Below, piece by piece: positions 37,501 to 52,500 of a DNA stretch of 64,000 nucleotides (its first letter is position 1; each line of letters opens with the position of its first letter). Under the pieces are notes generated by a model, which worked only from the letters and a program-made list of their open reading frames with translations, did no database searches and had not been told where the DNA came from. The stretch spans positions 1,627,001 through 1,691,000 of the forward strand of contig OX031058.1 in the NCBI GenBank assembly GCA_943736015.1. The letters run 5' to 3'. The position numbers and the translations under genes were made by a program. Source of the DNA: Tridacna crocea (Eukaryota > Mollusca > Bivalvia > Cardiida > Cardiidae).

Positions 37501-40500
37501 CGTCATTTAGCAGAAATGTAAAATCTAGACACCTAGTCTGTATTCACCAACCATTCTTAAGGAAATTCTTGGTCCTATCCTTCAAAATTTCCTGAACATG
37601 AAAGTAACAGGACTTCTGATTGGCTAAATCATTTGGTTTAGCCAATCAGACGTCCTGTTACTTTCACATTGACAAAATTCTGAAGAATAAGACTAAGAAT
37701 GTTCTTAAGAATGGTTGGTGAATACAGACCCTGGAAGAAGGTTAGATGAGGCAATGATGATGGAATTTGTCTTTAAAAAATCAGAAATTTTGGGGGAATA
37801 AAGAAGAAAGTGTTTGTTAGTGGCATGTTATTCATTTGTCCACACTGTGTATATTCAAAAGTTTACTTTCCTTGGATAGTTAAAACATTGGATTGTTTGA
37901 CTACCTCTTTACTGAATGACAAAATTTTAGCCTTGTCTAAATGTTAACTATTTTTTTAGACAGGGAATATGATGCATTCAAATTGCTGGGATTTGTTTTT
38001 GGTAGGTATGAAAACATTGTAGAAAAAGGAGAAAATGCTGATAATCAGCATTTTCTCCTTTTCCCACAATGTTTTGAAAAGCTCTCTTGCTTAAGGTGGT
38101 TAAAGCTTTGGGTTTCTCCTTTTCCTGCAACATCTTTATAAGCTCTCTTGCTTAAGCTGGTTAATACTTTGTATAATTTGATGATAGGTTCTTTAAGGTT
38201 CAGAAATAATTTTTGATAGAAAAACCAATGCCAGACTGTCTGTATTCTATTGCAGGGTGGTATCCGATGTATGGTATTTGTGGGAAATGAACTTCTCACG
38301 GGATCCTGGGATACAACTATCATGGTAAGATATTGAACAATTTTTTTTGTGGATTGATATATGTCACAATATCAGAATTCTAAACAGATTGTAGATTTTA
38401 ATATGATGATTTTTCAGTTCCTCTTAACCCTTTACCACACAATCCCTACTTTTAACGACCTTGAGAAAATGACCTTTTGAAAACATTGTGGGAAAAGGAG
38501 AAAATGCTGGTACTCAGCATTTTCTCCTTTTCCTACAATTTTTCTACCTTTTCAGGAACAAGTATTATCATTCAAAACACATGTGTATTGTCCACTGTGA
38601 ATTCCATGAATGAAGACCTGTCTGAAATTGTGCTGTGTGGTAAAGGGTTAAAGGGTCCATATTTACTGACCATTCTTTACAAAATTTGCTGGTTACCAGC
38701 ATTTTCTCCTATTCCCACAATGTTTTCAGAAGGCTTCTATCTCAGGGTCATAAACACCAGGGATTGTTTGGTAAAGGGTTGAAACCCCAGCCTGCGGTTT
38801 GACAGAGCCAGGCAATTTAACCCTTTCCCAAACAAGCCCTGGTTTTTACGGGCCAGGGATAAAAGCCTTTTGAAAACATTGTGGGAAAAGGAGAAAATGC
38901 TGGTAACCAGCATTTTCTCCTTTTCCCACAATGTTTTCTACCCTATCATATAGAAAAATCATCTTTTTAGAAACTGTTAAGTTGTCATCTGCAAATTGCT
39001 TTCAGTTTGGTGTGGTCCAAAATCTGTTGTTAACAAAAATATTTTGCAAGTTCAAGAGGAGATTACCATTGAATCATAGGGAGTAGATGAGTTTGAATAC
39101 TGTGTCTTGCACAACTTCAATATATGATCAATATATCTGTAAAGTTTCCATACAATTGAAGGAAACCTGTAGGAGGAGTTTGCGACACAAAATTATTAAT
39201 ATTTTGTACACAGACAGAAACACAGATGGACGGACAGACAGGCTGATTCCAGTATACCCCTGAAAACATTTTTTTTGCGGGATTATAATGATGGGGTAGA
39301 ATGGCAGAAAATTTATGAAAAGCATACGGTGTTGATTCATATCAGCCTGCGCAGAACAAAGTAAAATAGACTATAGTACATTTACCTTACATGTCTGCAA
39401 GTGCTCCTATTTTGAATTATATGAAATTTATCGCTCATGAAAGAGTTAGACTGCTTAGTGGCTCACAGGCCTTTTCTATGAAAAGTGTTGTTACTAATAA
39501 AGTCTGTAACAAAGAAACAAATGCATAGAAATACAGGGACTGGACTGGATTTGAACCTAGGATGCCTGGATAAAAGACCAACACCATAACCACTGAGCCA
39601 AAGAGAATTCTCCCTTATGCAGTTGTTAGGTATTGTATTTAACTCATTACCAAACAACAAAATTTTAGGTTTATCCAAATAGAAAGAATTTGCAGGCAAG
39701 ATAATAAAAGTGACTGAAAATTTGAAATTTGTTTTGTGAAGGACAGAAAACATTGTGGGTAAAGGAGAAAATGCTGGTTACCAGCATTTTCTCCTTTTCC
39801 CACAGTGTTTTCCAAAGGCTTCTTTCTCAAGGTTGTCAAAAGTAGGGATAGTGTGGTAATGGGTTAAACCAGGACGAAGCCATGCATGAAGGAGTGGTCT
39901 CCCATAACAGTGTGTGTCAAGACCAGATTGGACAGAAATTGTAGTCTGGGTCCATATTCACCAACATTCTTTATCTTATTCTTCAAGATTTCCTGACTGA
40001 AAGTAACAGAACCTCTGACTGGCTAAACCGTATGGTTTAGCCAATCAGAAGTTCTGTTACTTTCACATTGACAAAATTCAGAAGAATAAGACTAAGAATG
40101 TTCTTAAGAATGATTGATGAATACAGACCCTGATCTTGAATCTTTACTTCCAATTAAGTGCCAAGAAGAGCTTTTAACCCTTGACCAAACAAACCCTGGA
40201 TTTAACGACCCTGAGGAAGAAGCCTTCTGAAAACATCAGGGGAAAAGGAGACAATACTGGTAACCAGCAAAAAAGAAAACTTCTAAAAACATTATGGGAA
40301 AGAAGAAAAAAAATACTTGTAACCATCCTTGCATCCTTTCTCCACAATGCTTTTCTTCTGTTTCAAAAATTTTCAGTCACATGTATTTTGTTGCCTGCCA
40401 ATGCATTTGAACCATGTATCACATACCAATGCATGGATCACATACCCATGAATCCATAATATCCGCTTCTTTAAACAACCAACTTAACAATGAGATAGAC

Positions 40501-43500
40501 AGGTCCTTAGACATAATTATAGAAAATTGACCAGTTGTGAAGTTTCGGCCCAGATCAGCCTGTACAGACTGCGCTGACTGACCTGGGTCAATAGTTTTCC
40601 CAAATGTTTTAAGCCCCCTTTTCACAGAGCTTCGCTTATTTCATTTTGACTTGTCTTAACCCATTACAACACAATCCCTACTTTTGACGCCCCCGAGAAA
40701 GAAGCCTTTTGAAAACACTGTAGGAAAAGGAGAAAATGCTGGTAACCAGCATTTTCTCCTTTTCCCAGTGTTTTCTACCCTTCCCAGAGCAAATTTCACT
40801 TTTTCAGTCATCTTTATTTTGTCGTCTGCAAATGCTTTCAATTTGAACCAGTCTAAAATGTTGTCGTGTGGTAATGGGTTAATATTATGTGGTTTGATAA
40901 GGAGTAAAGGAAAAACTTTCATACAATTTGACAGTTTACTCAACAGCAACTCTTTTTATTACAGATATGGGATCTGCGTAATCTGTGCAGGAAATATATC
41001 TTAACTGACCACACTGACAGCGTGACATGTCTTGCCATGAACCAGGAGTTTGTGTAAGTTTACTGAATATGAAGTCTTTTTCTGAAGGCAAAATTTTAGA
41101 CTGGTGCGACTTGAAGGCATTTGGAGATGAAAAATTAACTTTAACTTGAAACTCCATGCCCTCTTCAGTGTTTCAGCCAGGATGTGCCCTTGCGGGATTC
41201 CCGCAAAAAAATTAGGATTCTCGCACATCTCCAAACATGGCATGCATGATCTGGAGCTTAAAAATCATAATAGGCTCCCAAAAATAGATTTACCTGTATA
41301 CGACCGCATCAAGGTGCAAAAGTGTATGGGACGAAAGTGCATTGCGTACGAAAATTAATGGAACGAAATCATGACTGGCTTCATATTTTTAACGCTGTAA
41401 TACTACATAAACTATCGAATGAGCGGAACCAGTCGTACTTTTTTTTGTACTGGTTCCTCGCCTTTAACATCTAACGTTTGTAAATTGAGAAAAAAACTAC
41501 AAAGAGCGGGTAATCTGTTTATCGTAATGTTTTCATGAACTACGAAACAACTGGCGGAAAAATGAAAAGAAGAATAAACTACTTTTTCACACATCCAAAT
41601 GAAAGTGAAGAGGCAGGCCATCAAATAATGGAAAATAGCAAAAGTAGTCTAATAGGATCACAAACTTCAGGTGATCGTTAATCTGGCGATGTATGAAAGG
41701 TCGCAATGACAAGAAAACAAAGATTTTAACTTGTTTGACTTCGGCAAAGCTCCACAAAAATGGAAAAACTTGAAAGGAAGGAGAATCTTTAGTTCGTAAA
41801 GTATTTTAAAAAGGATGTTACAGACAAGTATTCAGTCTAATATTGAAAGAATACACTCCCCCCACCTACTCCCCCTTGCTCAAGATGATTGGCCCCTGTT
41901 TAGGATTTCAGGGGGCCAACTGGCCCCTTTTTTATCAAAGCTGGCTGAAACACTGCCTCTTCAATGAAAAAATTGGGCACAGAAATTAAGATGAATCATT
42001 AACCCTTTTCCACACAATAATGACTTTTAACAACACTGAGGAAGAAGCTTTTTGAAAACATTGTGGGAAAAGGAGAAAATGCTGGTAACCAGCATTTTCC
42101 CAGAAAGTTTTCTACCCTATCATAGAAAAATTGCCTTATTTGAGCCGCTATGAAATTCAGGTTCTGAGAAAGGGGGGCTTAATGCATCTTCGTGATCCTT
42201 GGTACCAAGCCAATCATCATATACTTACGGATCCATAATTTCCACCTTTTTTTTTTTTTAACCAACCAACTTAATCATGAGATAGACTGGTCCTTTGGCA
42301 TACAGACAATTGACCAATAGCAAAAAAGTTTTGGCCCAGGTCGGCTTGCACACTCTGTGCAGGCTGACCTAGATTGATACTTTTCGCAAAGGCATTTAGT
42401 TCCCTTTTAACCCATTACCAAATGACAAAATTTTGGACTGGTCCAAATTGAAAGCATTTGCAGACGACAAAATAAAAGTGACTGAAAATTTGAAATTTGT
42501 TTTGTGAAGGGTAGAAAACATTGTGGGAAAAGGAGAAAATGCTGGTTACCAGCATTTTCTCCTCTTCCCACAATGTTTTCTAAAGGCTTCTTTCACATGG
42601 TCATCAGAAGTAGGAATTGTGTGGTAATGGGTTAACAGAACATAGGTCATTTATTTTTCTCCTTTGTACAGAGTGTCAGGGTCGGAAGATTGGACTGTTA
42701 GGGTGTGGAGACGGGCCAGCTACTTGTGTTGCAATGTTTTAAGGGGTCACAAAGGGCCTGTGACCAGTGTAGCATTTGATGGGACCCATGCCATCTCAGG
42801 ATCTCTTGACAGGTAAACTGAAAGTTTTCATCAGAGTTCCAGGTAAGAGGGAGTGATGGTATTCTAAATCCATTATTTCTCTTCCAAACCCTATGTTGTG
42901 GGTACTCCGTAGAATCGGCTCGATGAGATGATTCTAATGAGTACCCATAACATAGGGTTTAGTGGAGAATAATTGATATATTCAGTTTTGAAATCAAAAT
43001 CACTCCCTCTATCTGGAGATCTGTTTTCATCTTTACAGAATTACAAAATTTTTGACTTATCCATAGGGAAAATAGTTGCAGACCATTGGTTAACCTTTTC
43101 CTACATGTAGATGATCTTGACTTACAACTCTGAGAGAAAAGCTTTTAGAAACACTGGGTAAAGAAAATGCTTTTTTCCTGCATTTTATCATTGTTCTACA
43201 GTGTTTTCAGAAGTTTTAATCTCAGGGTGTTTAAGAAAGGGCATCCTAATTGTATTCGTGTAACATCGCCTTTCAAGGCTAAATTCTAACAGATTCAGCT
43301 AAGAGTCTGGTAATCAGTAGTCTGTGCGGGGAAGCATCTGATATCGGCAGAGTGATTATGGATTACCCATGTCTAAGCTCAATCTGTATGTTTTCGGTAA
43401 TGAAAGACTGTGATACACAAATCTCATTCGGGTGCCGTATCCTTAAACCTCAGAATTGTGCCTTAACCCTATCCCAAACGACAAAATTTGAGCATTAGAA

Positions 43501-46500
43501 GACGACAAAATAAATGTAACTCAAAAAAATGAAATTTGTTGCCAGTAGGGTAGAAAACATTGTGGAAAAAGGAGTAAATGCTGGTTACCAGCATTTTCTC
43601 CTTTTCCCTCAATGTTTTCAAAAGGCTTTTATCTTAGGGTCGTAAAAACCAGGGCGGTGTCCGTGGTCGTGAGGTAGAGTGTCGGCATTTGCTCACACAT
43701 TCGGTGCGAGCACTGGTGTAGTTCCCAGGAAGCAGAATCGAGAGAGATTAGTATAAGTTGTCAGAACTTGTTTCTCAAACGATGTAAAATAAATATGTTT
43801 AAACTTAAAACCAGGGATTGTTTGGTAAAGTGTTAATGTGTAAAAAGTGCCAAACTGCAGAAGGTGAAAGGTTTTCCTGTCTCAGTTGTGAAGGTTATTT
43901 ATTAATGATTAACTCTTTACCCAACGACAAAATTTTAGATTGGTTCAAATTGAAAGCATTTGCAGACGACAAAATAAAGGTGACTGAAAAATTTAAATTT
44001 GTTCTGGGAAGGGTAGAAAACACTGTAGGAAAAGGAGAAAATGCTGGTTACCAGCATTTTCTCCTTTTCCTACAGTGTTTTCAAAAGGCTTCTTTCTCAG
44101 GGGCGTTAAAAGTAGGGATTGTGTGGTAATGGGTTAAAAGGTTTCTGGTGAAATTCCCACTGTTTGCATAAGCTGTATGGTAGTAGTCTTGGAGACGACA
44201 CATCGGATACAAGCTTTGTACCGATGAACCCGAATAAATTTGTGAGCTGTTGCCTTGATTTGGATAAACACATTTTTAAAAGAAAAGTAACCCTGCCAAA
44301 CAATCCCTGGTTTTTACAACCCAGAGGAAGAAGTCTTCTGAAAACATTGTGGGAAAAGGAGAAAATGATGGTAAGCATTTTCTCCTTTTTCTACAATGTT
44401 TTTTACTTTTATAAAGTCAATTTTTGAGCCATGTTATTTTTGTTGTTGTTGTTGTCCACAAATGCTTTGAAATTTGGACAAGTCTAAAACTTTGTTGTTT
44501 GGTAAAGAGTCAAAGAAGCAAGATAAATCCAAGTTTTGGGGTTATCAAGAAATACAACTCATACAGTTTTCGAAATTTGGTATCACTCAGAGTTGTTTCT
44601 CTTGTCTTGCCTGCATGCTGACTGTTAAATCTTTGAAAGCTTAACTCTGACTCTGCTAAGAGTGACTCACCGACCTATGCAGACAGTGTAGATCAAGATC
44701 AGATTGCAAAGAACATGCACTCTGATCTTGGATCTACACTATCTGATAAGAAGATACTATTCCCCAAAACACGACTTTAGTATAGCAGTATTTGGGCTTT
44801 ACTATTGGATTAAAAATTGAACCCTTCTGAAAACATTGTGGGAAAAGTAGAAAATACTGGTAACCAGCATTTTCTACTTTTCCCACAATGTTTTCTACTC
44901 TTCAAAAATCAAGTTGCAATTTTTGAGTCATGTTTGTTTTGTGGTCTGCTAATGCTTTTAATTTGGAACAGTCTAAGATTTTGTTGTTTAGTAAAGAGTT
45001 CATTTTGGTTATTTAGCAGAATAAGGGTTAAAAGGTAAAACAGGATGAATCTTCCTTTCATACAATTTAATACCTAAACCCTTTCCCAAACAAACCCTGG
45101 TTTTTACGGGTTAGGAATAGAAGCCTTTTGAAAACATTGTGGGAAAAGGAGAAAATGCTGGTAACCAGCATTTTCTCCTTTTCCCACAATCTTTTCTACC
45201 CTATCATATAGAAAAATCATCTTTTTAGCAACTGTTGATTTGTCATCTGCAAGATGCTTTCAATTTGGTCTGGTCCAAAATTTGCCGTTTGGGAAAGGGT
45301 TAACTCTTATTTTGCCATTTATAGCCTGATTTGCTTTTGTGATCAGTGTAGGCCAAGATCAGAATGCAAAAAATTTGCAGTCTGATCTATGATCAGCCAT
45401 GTCCGTTTTTCTGAGATATTCCAACCACTTGAAGCAATGAACCTGCAATTTTTTTATTTCAGTCTCGTATCTGGACTGAAAACGTTCTTTTTGTTCACTT
45501 AGGAATAACTCGTTATCACAGAAGCATGATTTTAATGATTCCTAACCCATTACCACACAGTCCCTAATTTTGACTACCCTCAAAAAGAAGCCTTTGGAAA
45601 ACATTATGGTAACCAGCATTTTCTCCGTTTCCCACCATGTTTTCTACCCTTTCACAAAACAAATTTCAAATTTCCAGTCACTTTTATTTTGTGGTCTGCA
45701 AATGCTTTTGATTTGGACAAACCTAAAATTTTGTCGTTTGGTAATGAGTTACAGAGAAGGCTTTTTAAAACATTGTTGAAAAAGGAAAAAGAATGCTGCT
45801 AACTAGCATTTTTCCTTTTCAAATCATCAAATTTTGAGCTTCATTTTTTTTCTTCAAATGCTTTCATTTTGTTCTAGTCTAAAATTTTGTTGTTTGGTTA
45901 ACCCAAACAATCCATTGTTTTTACAACTCAGAGGTAGAAGACTTAAAAACACTGTGGTAAAAGGAGAAAATGCTGGTACCCAGCATTTTCTCTTTTTCCC
46001 ACAATGTTTTGTACCCTTCCCAAACCAAATTTCAATTTTTCAGTTGCATTTATACATACTCCCCGAAAGCTTTCAATTTGGACCAGTCTAAAATTTTCTC
46101 ATGTGGTAAAGAGTTAAACTATGCCCTTAGAAGTGTTACTTCAATCAGTAGTTGGTATTTTTTGGCCTGCCACAGTTCTACTTAAAATTTACTTGAATGT
46201 TTGATGCTTACATCTTGTATTTTAAAACCCATTACTGCATAGGACTGACTTTTAACTCTTTACTACTGTTGGGCAATCGGTTTAAAATCTCAATCGATTA
46301 TCGCTATGTAATCTGAAGAGCACACCAACCAGCTATCGGTTGTACAATCAGTTTCTCCATTCAACTGAGAATGCCTTTTTGCTTTAAATACCGTGACAAT
46401 ATTGAATAGATCTACATGATATTAAGTTTATAAAGATGTTGTGTCCTGTACTTTAATCAACGGAAATACATTACGATTAAATTTTCTGCTTTATTAAATA

Positions 46501-49500
46501 CCATTCATTTTTTCCATATATTTTGAATTCCAAACGAGTTAAAAAAAGAACAATCAGACATACTCCAAGCATTTGCAGACAACCCCTTCTTACTCCACCC
46601 TTGTCTGCTACAGATCTATATTTTCATTTTGTAAAACAACAACATTTTTTTTTTTCCACTCATGAACGGAAATTTAACTTCCATTTGTTGCTTTATTCAG
46701 AGATTTGTGTAAGTTTACTGTTTGAATTCATTATTAAAGATGAGAGGATGGTTTGAAGTCCCTCTGATCTGACAATGCCACGCTGCTCATTGCAGTGTCA
46801 TGGGTTTTCACGCTTTTTTGGCAATCTATTTTTTCATGACAATTAATTTTTGGAGAAGTATTACTACATGATTTGACATCAGTTAGTCACATTAATTAGC
46901 AAGTAACTTAAAAATCTGTCAGTTTACACTAGATAAGAGGAATAATACCTTTGTTACTTTGTCATAAATGACTTGCCAGCTTCATTATCCGCATGTCTTT
47001 CACATGTTATACTGATCGTGTTTAGCCAATATTTCTGCCGGATGCATGCAAGCTAGGTTATATGAAACTCTATACCATAATTTCATGCATCATATTGACA
47101 TTTAGGCAGATATTTTTCATTGTCAAAGACAGGTCATTTCAAATTTAAAAGTGTCAAAACCTGGTTCATGGATCAAATGAGAAACATGCCTAAACGACTA
47201 CAATCAATTCAGGGATTTCTTGATCGATTATCGGAATCAGAAGCCAAAACCAACTGACTTTCGACAACAGTCGATAATGGGCCCACCATTACTCTTTACC
47301 AAACCAACAAATTAAAAGCATTTGAAGACAAGGAAATACCTGGAAAATTGAAATTTGTCTCCAGTACAGTAGAAAACATTGTGGGGAAAAAGGAGAAAAT
47401 GCTGATTACCAGCATTGTCTCCTTCCTTTTCCCACAGTGTTTTCGAAAGGCTATTTTAAGATCGTAAAACCAGGGATTGTTTGGTAAAGGGTTAAAGACC
47501 CTGGGCAGGGAAAGGACCGACTGTTGAAAACTGTAAAAGAAGAAAATGCTGGTAACCTTCTACCCTATCTAAGAAAAATTGCACCATTTGAGCAGCATTG
47601 ACATTGTTGTCTGCAAATGCTTTCGATTTGGACAAGTCTAAAACTTTATCGTCTGGTAAAGAGTTAACCCTTTCCTAAACGACAAATTTTTGGACTAGAC
47701 CAAATTGAAAGCATTTGCAGACAATTCAACTCTTGCTGAAAAGATGATTTCTATCTATGGTAGGGTAGAAAACATTGTGGGAAAAGGAGAAAATGCTGGT
47801 TACCAGCATTTTCTCCTTTTCCCACAATGTTTTCTAAAAGCTACTATTCCAGACCCGTAAAAACCAGGGAATGTTTGGGAAAGGGTTAAAATAAGGTGTG
47901 ACCATCCCCCAATTAGAAATCGGCTGTGTCTGTATTTATCAACCAAATATCTCAAGCATATTCTTTGGCTAATTCTCAAGAATTTTTTAGATCTGAAAGT
48001 AAAACAACTTCTGATTGGCTGAACCAAATGGTTTAACCAATCAAAAGTTGTGTTAGTTTCAAGTGGTACTGTTTGATGAAGGGTAAACATCCTGTTATTA
48101 AATATTTTCTTGACTACGAAATTTAAGACATGCGGAAATCAAAAGCATTTGCAGACGTAAATGTAAATGCAACCCTAATGATTTGATTTTCTTTTGAAAG
48201 ATTAGAAAACATTGTAGAAAAAGGAGGAAATGCTGGTTTCCAGCATTTTCTCCTTTTCCTGCAATTTTTCCAAGAGGCTTCCTCGTCAGGGGTGTTCAAA
48301 TTTTGGATTGTACAGTCAAGAGTTACTAGCTATATTCTAGGCTATGAAAATTTAATTGCAGCAAATAAAGTTATCTGAAAATCAGTTGTTAAATTTTGCA
48401 GATACGGTCTTGTTAGCATATTTCTGAGGTGTGTTCAACTCTTTACCGAACGACAAAATTTTGTACAAGTCCAAATTGAAAGGATTTGCAGACGACAACA
48501 TAACTGTGAATCAAAAATTGAAATTTGAGTTGGAAAGGATAGAAAACATGGTGGAAAAAGGAGAAAATCCTCATTACCAGGATTTTCTTCTATTCCCACA
48601 TTGTTTTCAAAAGCTTTTGTTCTCAGGGTTGTCAAAAGTCAGGACTATGTGGTAATGGGTTAACTCTGTACCAAACGACAAAATTTTAGACTGGTCCAAA
48701 TTCAAAGCATTTGCAGATAACAAAACAAAGGTGACTTGAAGTTTGTTTTAGGAAGGGTAGAAAACAATGTGGGAAAAGAAGAAAATGCTGGTTACCAGCA
48801 TTTTCTTCTTTTCCCACAATGTTTTCAAAAGATTTTCTTTTACAGTGTCTTTTAAAGTCGGGATTGTGTGGTAAAGAGTTAACCCCTTTCAGTCTAGAAG
48901 CTAAAATGGCTTTCTCGGATTGCATAGACCAAGATCAGACTGCACAAAACATGTTCTTTGATCTACCTTTTCCGCTTGTTTTAAGTCCTTTTTTTTTTGA
49001 TAACCAAACTGTTTACACATATTGATTGGAACACACCCAAGGAGTTTAAATGATACTAAAGAAAAAGCCTTTTCAAAAGATTGTGGGAAAAGGAGAAAAT
49101 GCTGGTAACCAGCATTTTCTCCTTTTCCCACAATCTTTTCAAAAGGCTTTTTCCAATGTTTTCTACTCTTCCCAAAACAAATTTCAATTTTCAAGTCATC
49201 TTTAATGTGTCATCAGCAATAATTGCTTTAAATTTGGACAGGTCTCAAATTTTGGCATTTGGTAACAAGTTTTAGGACCTACTTTGTCCCTATGTATTTG
49301 CATGATGATTTGGAAGAAAGTATGCAGTACTTTTCCATATTGCATACTTTGATCATATTATATAGCTTAGAGCTTTTTTCACTTACCTAAGTACTGAACT
49401 ATTTTAAAACCGGCCATATCTCTAAAAATCATAATGTGAAGGGCTGCTATTATAAAAAAATTCAGAGTTAGAGATGTTTTACGAACTTTTCAATGCATAG

Positions 49501-52500
49501 TTCATATAATAAACTTGAAAAATAAACAATTTATTTATTTCCTGAATATCAGTGACTACAAAGGTATGAAAAATTTGTCTATCGAATATGTTTATCAATG
49601 ATGAAATTATTAAGCTATGAAAAAAGATCTGCAGTGGCCATCTTATTTGTTTACATACCTTTAGCAACTGTCAGATGTTGTCAAAAGCCAGTGTTAAAAA
49701 GTCCGCCAAACAATGATAGGTCGACAAAACAGATTTCTTATCGCTTTTAGAATTTTAAAATAAGCAAAATAAATTAAGTAGTTTGATGAAAACACTGTTA
49801 AATCAGTTGAAATTATGTAACAATATCAAAGTATATAATAAAAAGGTCATTGCATCTGTATGGGAATATATTGTGTTGAACTCGTTCTTTTGATATAGTT
49901 GCCCTTGCAAGCTCGGGCAGCTCTGCCAAAAGAACTTGTTCAACACAGTATTAATGATTATTGCACTTGTATTGGAATATATTGTGTTAAACTTGTTCTT
50001 TTGATGTAGTTGCCCTTGCAAGCTCGGGCGGCTCTGCCAAAAGAACTTGTTCAACACAATATCATGTGTTATTGCACTTGTATTTGAATATATTGTGTAG
50101 AATATGTTCTTTTGGTGTTACAAAGTTGCCCTTGCAAGCTCAGGCAGCTCTGCCAAAAGAACTCATAATTATGACATATTATATTCCCATGCAAGTGCAA
50201 TAACCTATAATATGAGACCCAAATGATACACTATAGCAGTTATGCTGTAGCTGAGGAAGGGTGAAAATTACACTTGCATGTCCTTCTCAATATACATACG
50301 TAATTACAAAGAAATTAGTACAGTAATGAAATTCAATTTGTGAAACATTAAACAACCACAATGTCCTCACATTAGTCTGTAATATATGATCTTTTTATGT
50401 CAAGTTTTCTTTTGTTGGGAAATTTATAGAGTGTTAGAAATTAGTTGAAAAGAGTTATCCCTTTGCCAAAAAATCCCTGGTTTTTACCACCCTGAGATAG
50501 AAGTCTTTTGAAAACATTGTGGGAAAAGGAGAAAATGCTGGTAACCAGCATTTTCTCCTTTTCCCACAATGTTTTCTACCCTTCACAAAACAAATTTCAG
50601 ATTTTAAGTCGCTTTTTATTTTGTCTCTGCAAATGCTATCAATTTGGAGGAGTCTAGAATTTTGTTGTTTGGTAAAGAGTTCCATATCCCCCTGTGAGCT
50701 GGACTCTTTACATAACAGTACAACATTTTTTCTCATGCAAAGATGTTAGACTTTAGACAATGTATAGTTGGAAAAGGAGCAAATGCTGGTGGCTAGCGAT
50801 GTCTACTGTCCTTACAATGTTTTGTACCTTTTCATTGATAAATCCCAACGTATGGAGCACATTTGTCTTCTGCACACACTGTTTGTATAGGTTTGAGTAC
50901 AATCTTGTTGATAGGTAGAGGCTTGACCCTTTAAGCACCTACTATTGAACCACATCATCTATCGATGGCTGAAAATTTAATGCACTGAAACTCAGATTCT
51001 TATAATATATACTTGACTAAACAAGTGGACAGCATAGATCCACGATCAGACTGCACATTCTGTGCAGTCTGATCTTGATCTATGATGTCCACAAAAGCTT
51101 GTATAGTTGCAGATGGCCATGAAGGGACAAATGATCTAACAGCCCTTTAATGATGTAATGAATGATAATTGATTCTAAGTGCTTCAAATCAAGGCCGTCC
51201 TACCACATTGCCCAAGGCAAACAACTTTTTTTGCCTTGCAGACTGGGACCCAACACAGGAAATATTGCTGCATAAGGGAAAACTGTTACTTGTAAGCAAT
51301 TTCTTCATTTCTGCAATATTTTCGCTTTTGTTACAGTAGACCACTCCTTCATGCATGGTTTTGGCTCTGATTTATTCATACAATACCTAACAGCTGCATT
51401 AGAGAGACGTCTCTCCAACTCAATGGTTATGGTATTGGTCTTTTAAACCTTGAAAAACAAGGATATTTTCTTGTCATGGGTTCAAATCCGGCCAGAGGGT
51501 GTTTTATATTTCAGTTTATGCATTTGTTGCAAACTTTCATGTTCGTAAGATGGGGGCTGGTCCGGAATTGGCCACTGAGTCATTAATCCCATTTGTTGTC
51601 CAAAAACCGACTTTCTGCCTAATAAGGCTTCGAGTCATCAATAAATGATGACTTTGATGGGGAACTTGAAGTGTAGGTAACTTTGGCAGATCTGTTCTTG
51701 ATGGGTACGGTATCTACCTGTTGCCGATATAAGACTTGACGATTTCACAGAGTGAGTGCAATTATAAGACATTAACGCCCAGGTTTGCATTATCAGTATC
51801 CGCAATCTGGGCTTACCTTATAAACAAACTGTAAGAATTTGCACCATACTAGATCCTCTATATGGCTTGTCTTTGATGATTTAAGGTCTCTGTGAATGTT
51901 AACGACCTCAAAAACATGAATTAACCCTATATTAACCCATCCTGTAATAATCGGAAAGCACGTTGCAGTTGGGGTAGAACATATAATTTTGGCCTGATCA
52001 TGCCTGAAGCCCTTGTCATATCAAACCTGTTCCTATGAAGTCTTACCTGGGGCAACAAAATAGTAAAAAGGGATTGGACATGTAATGTCGATCAACAAAA
52101 TACAAAAATGTTCGGAACAAAGTGAGAACGAGTTTGGTGCGACAGGGGTATAAAACACGGCAAAATAGCCTGTAATAGCTTTGTGAAGGGTGAACAATTT
52201 ATTTATTGACTTTAACTACATAATAAATCTTCCTTATTTTATGGTAATCTTGCCTTCTCATAAGATGAATTTGTCTTTTAGTTTTTGAACTGTATCTTTT
52301 GCTGTGTGACTTAACTCTTTACCAAACAACAAAATCTTAGTCTGGCCCAAATTGGAAGCATTTGCTGATAACAAAATAAACATTACTCAAAAAAGGAAAC
52401 TTGTATTTAAAAGAGTGGAAAACATTGCGGGAAAGGGAGAAAATGCTGGTTACCAGCATTTTCTCCTTTTTCCACAATGTTTTCAGAAGGCTTCTTCCTC

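Noticed and set aside
39540-39600. tRNA gene on the minus strand
   Set aside because: Same reason; it is the head of SINE-1, of which five copies with shared body are present.
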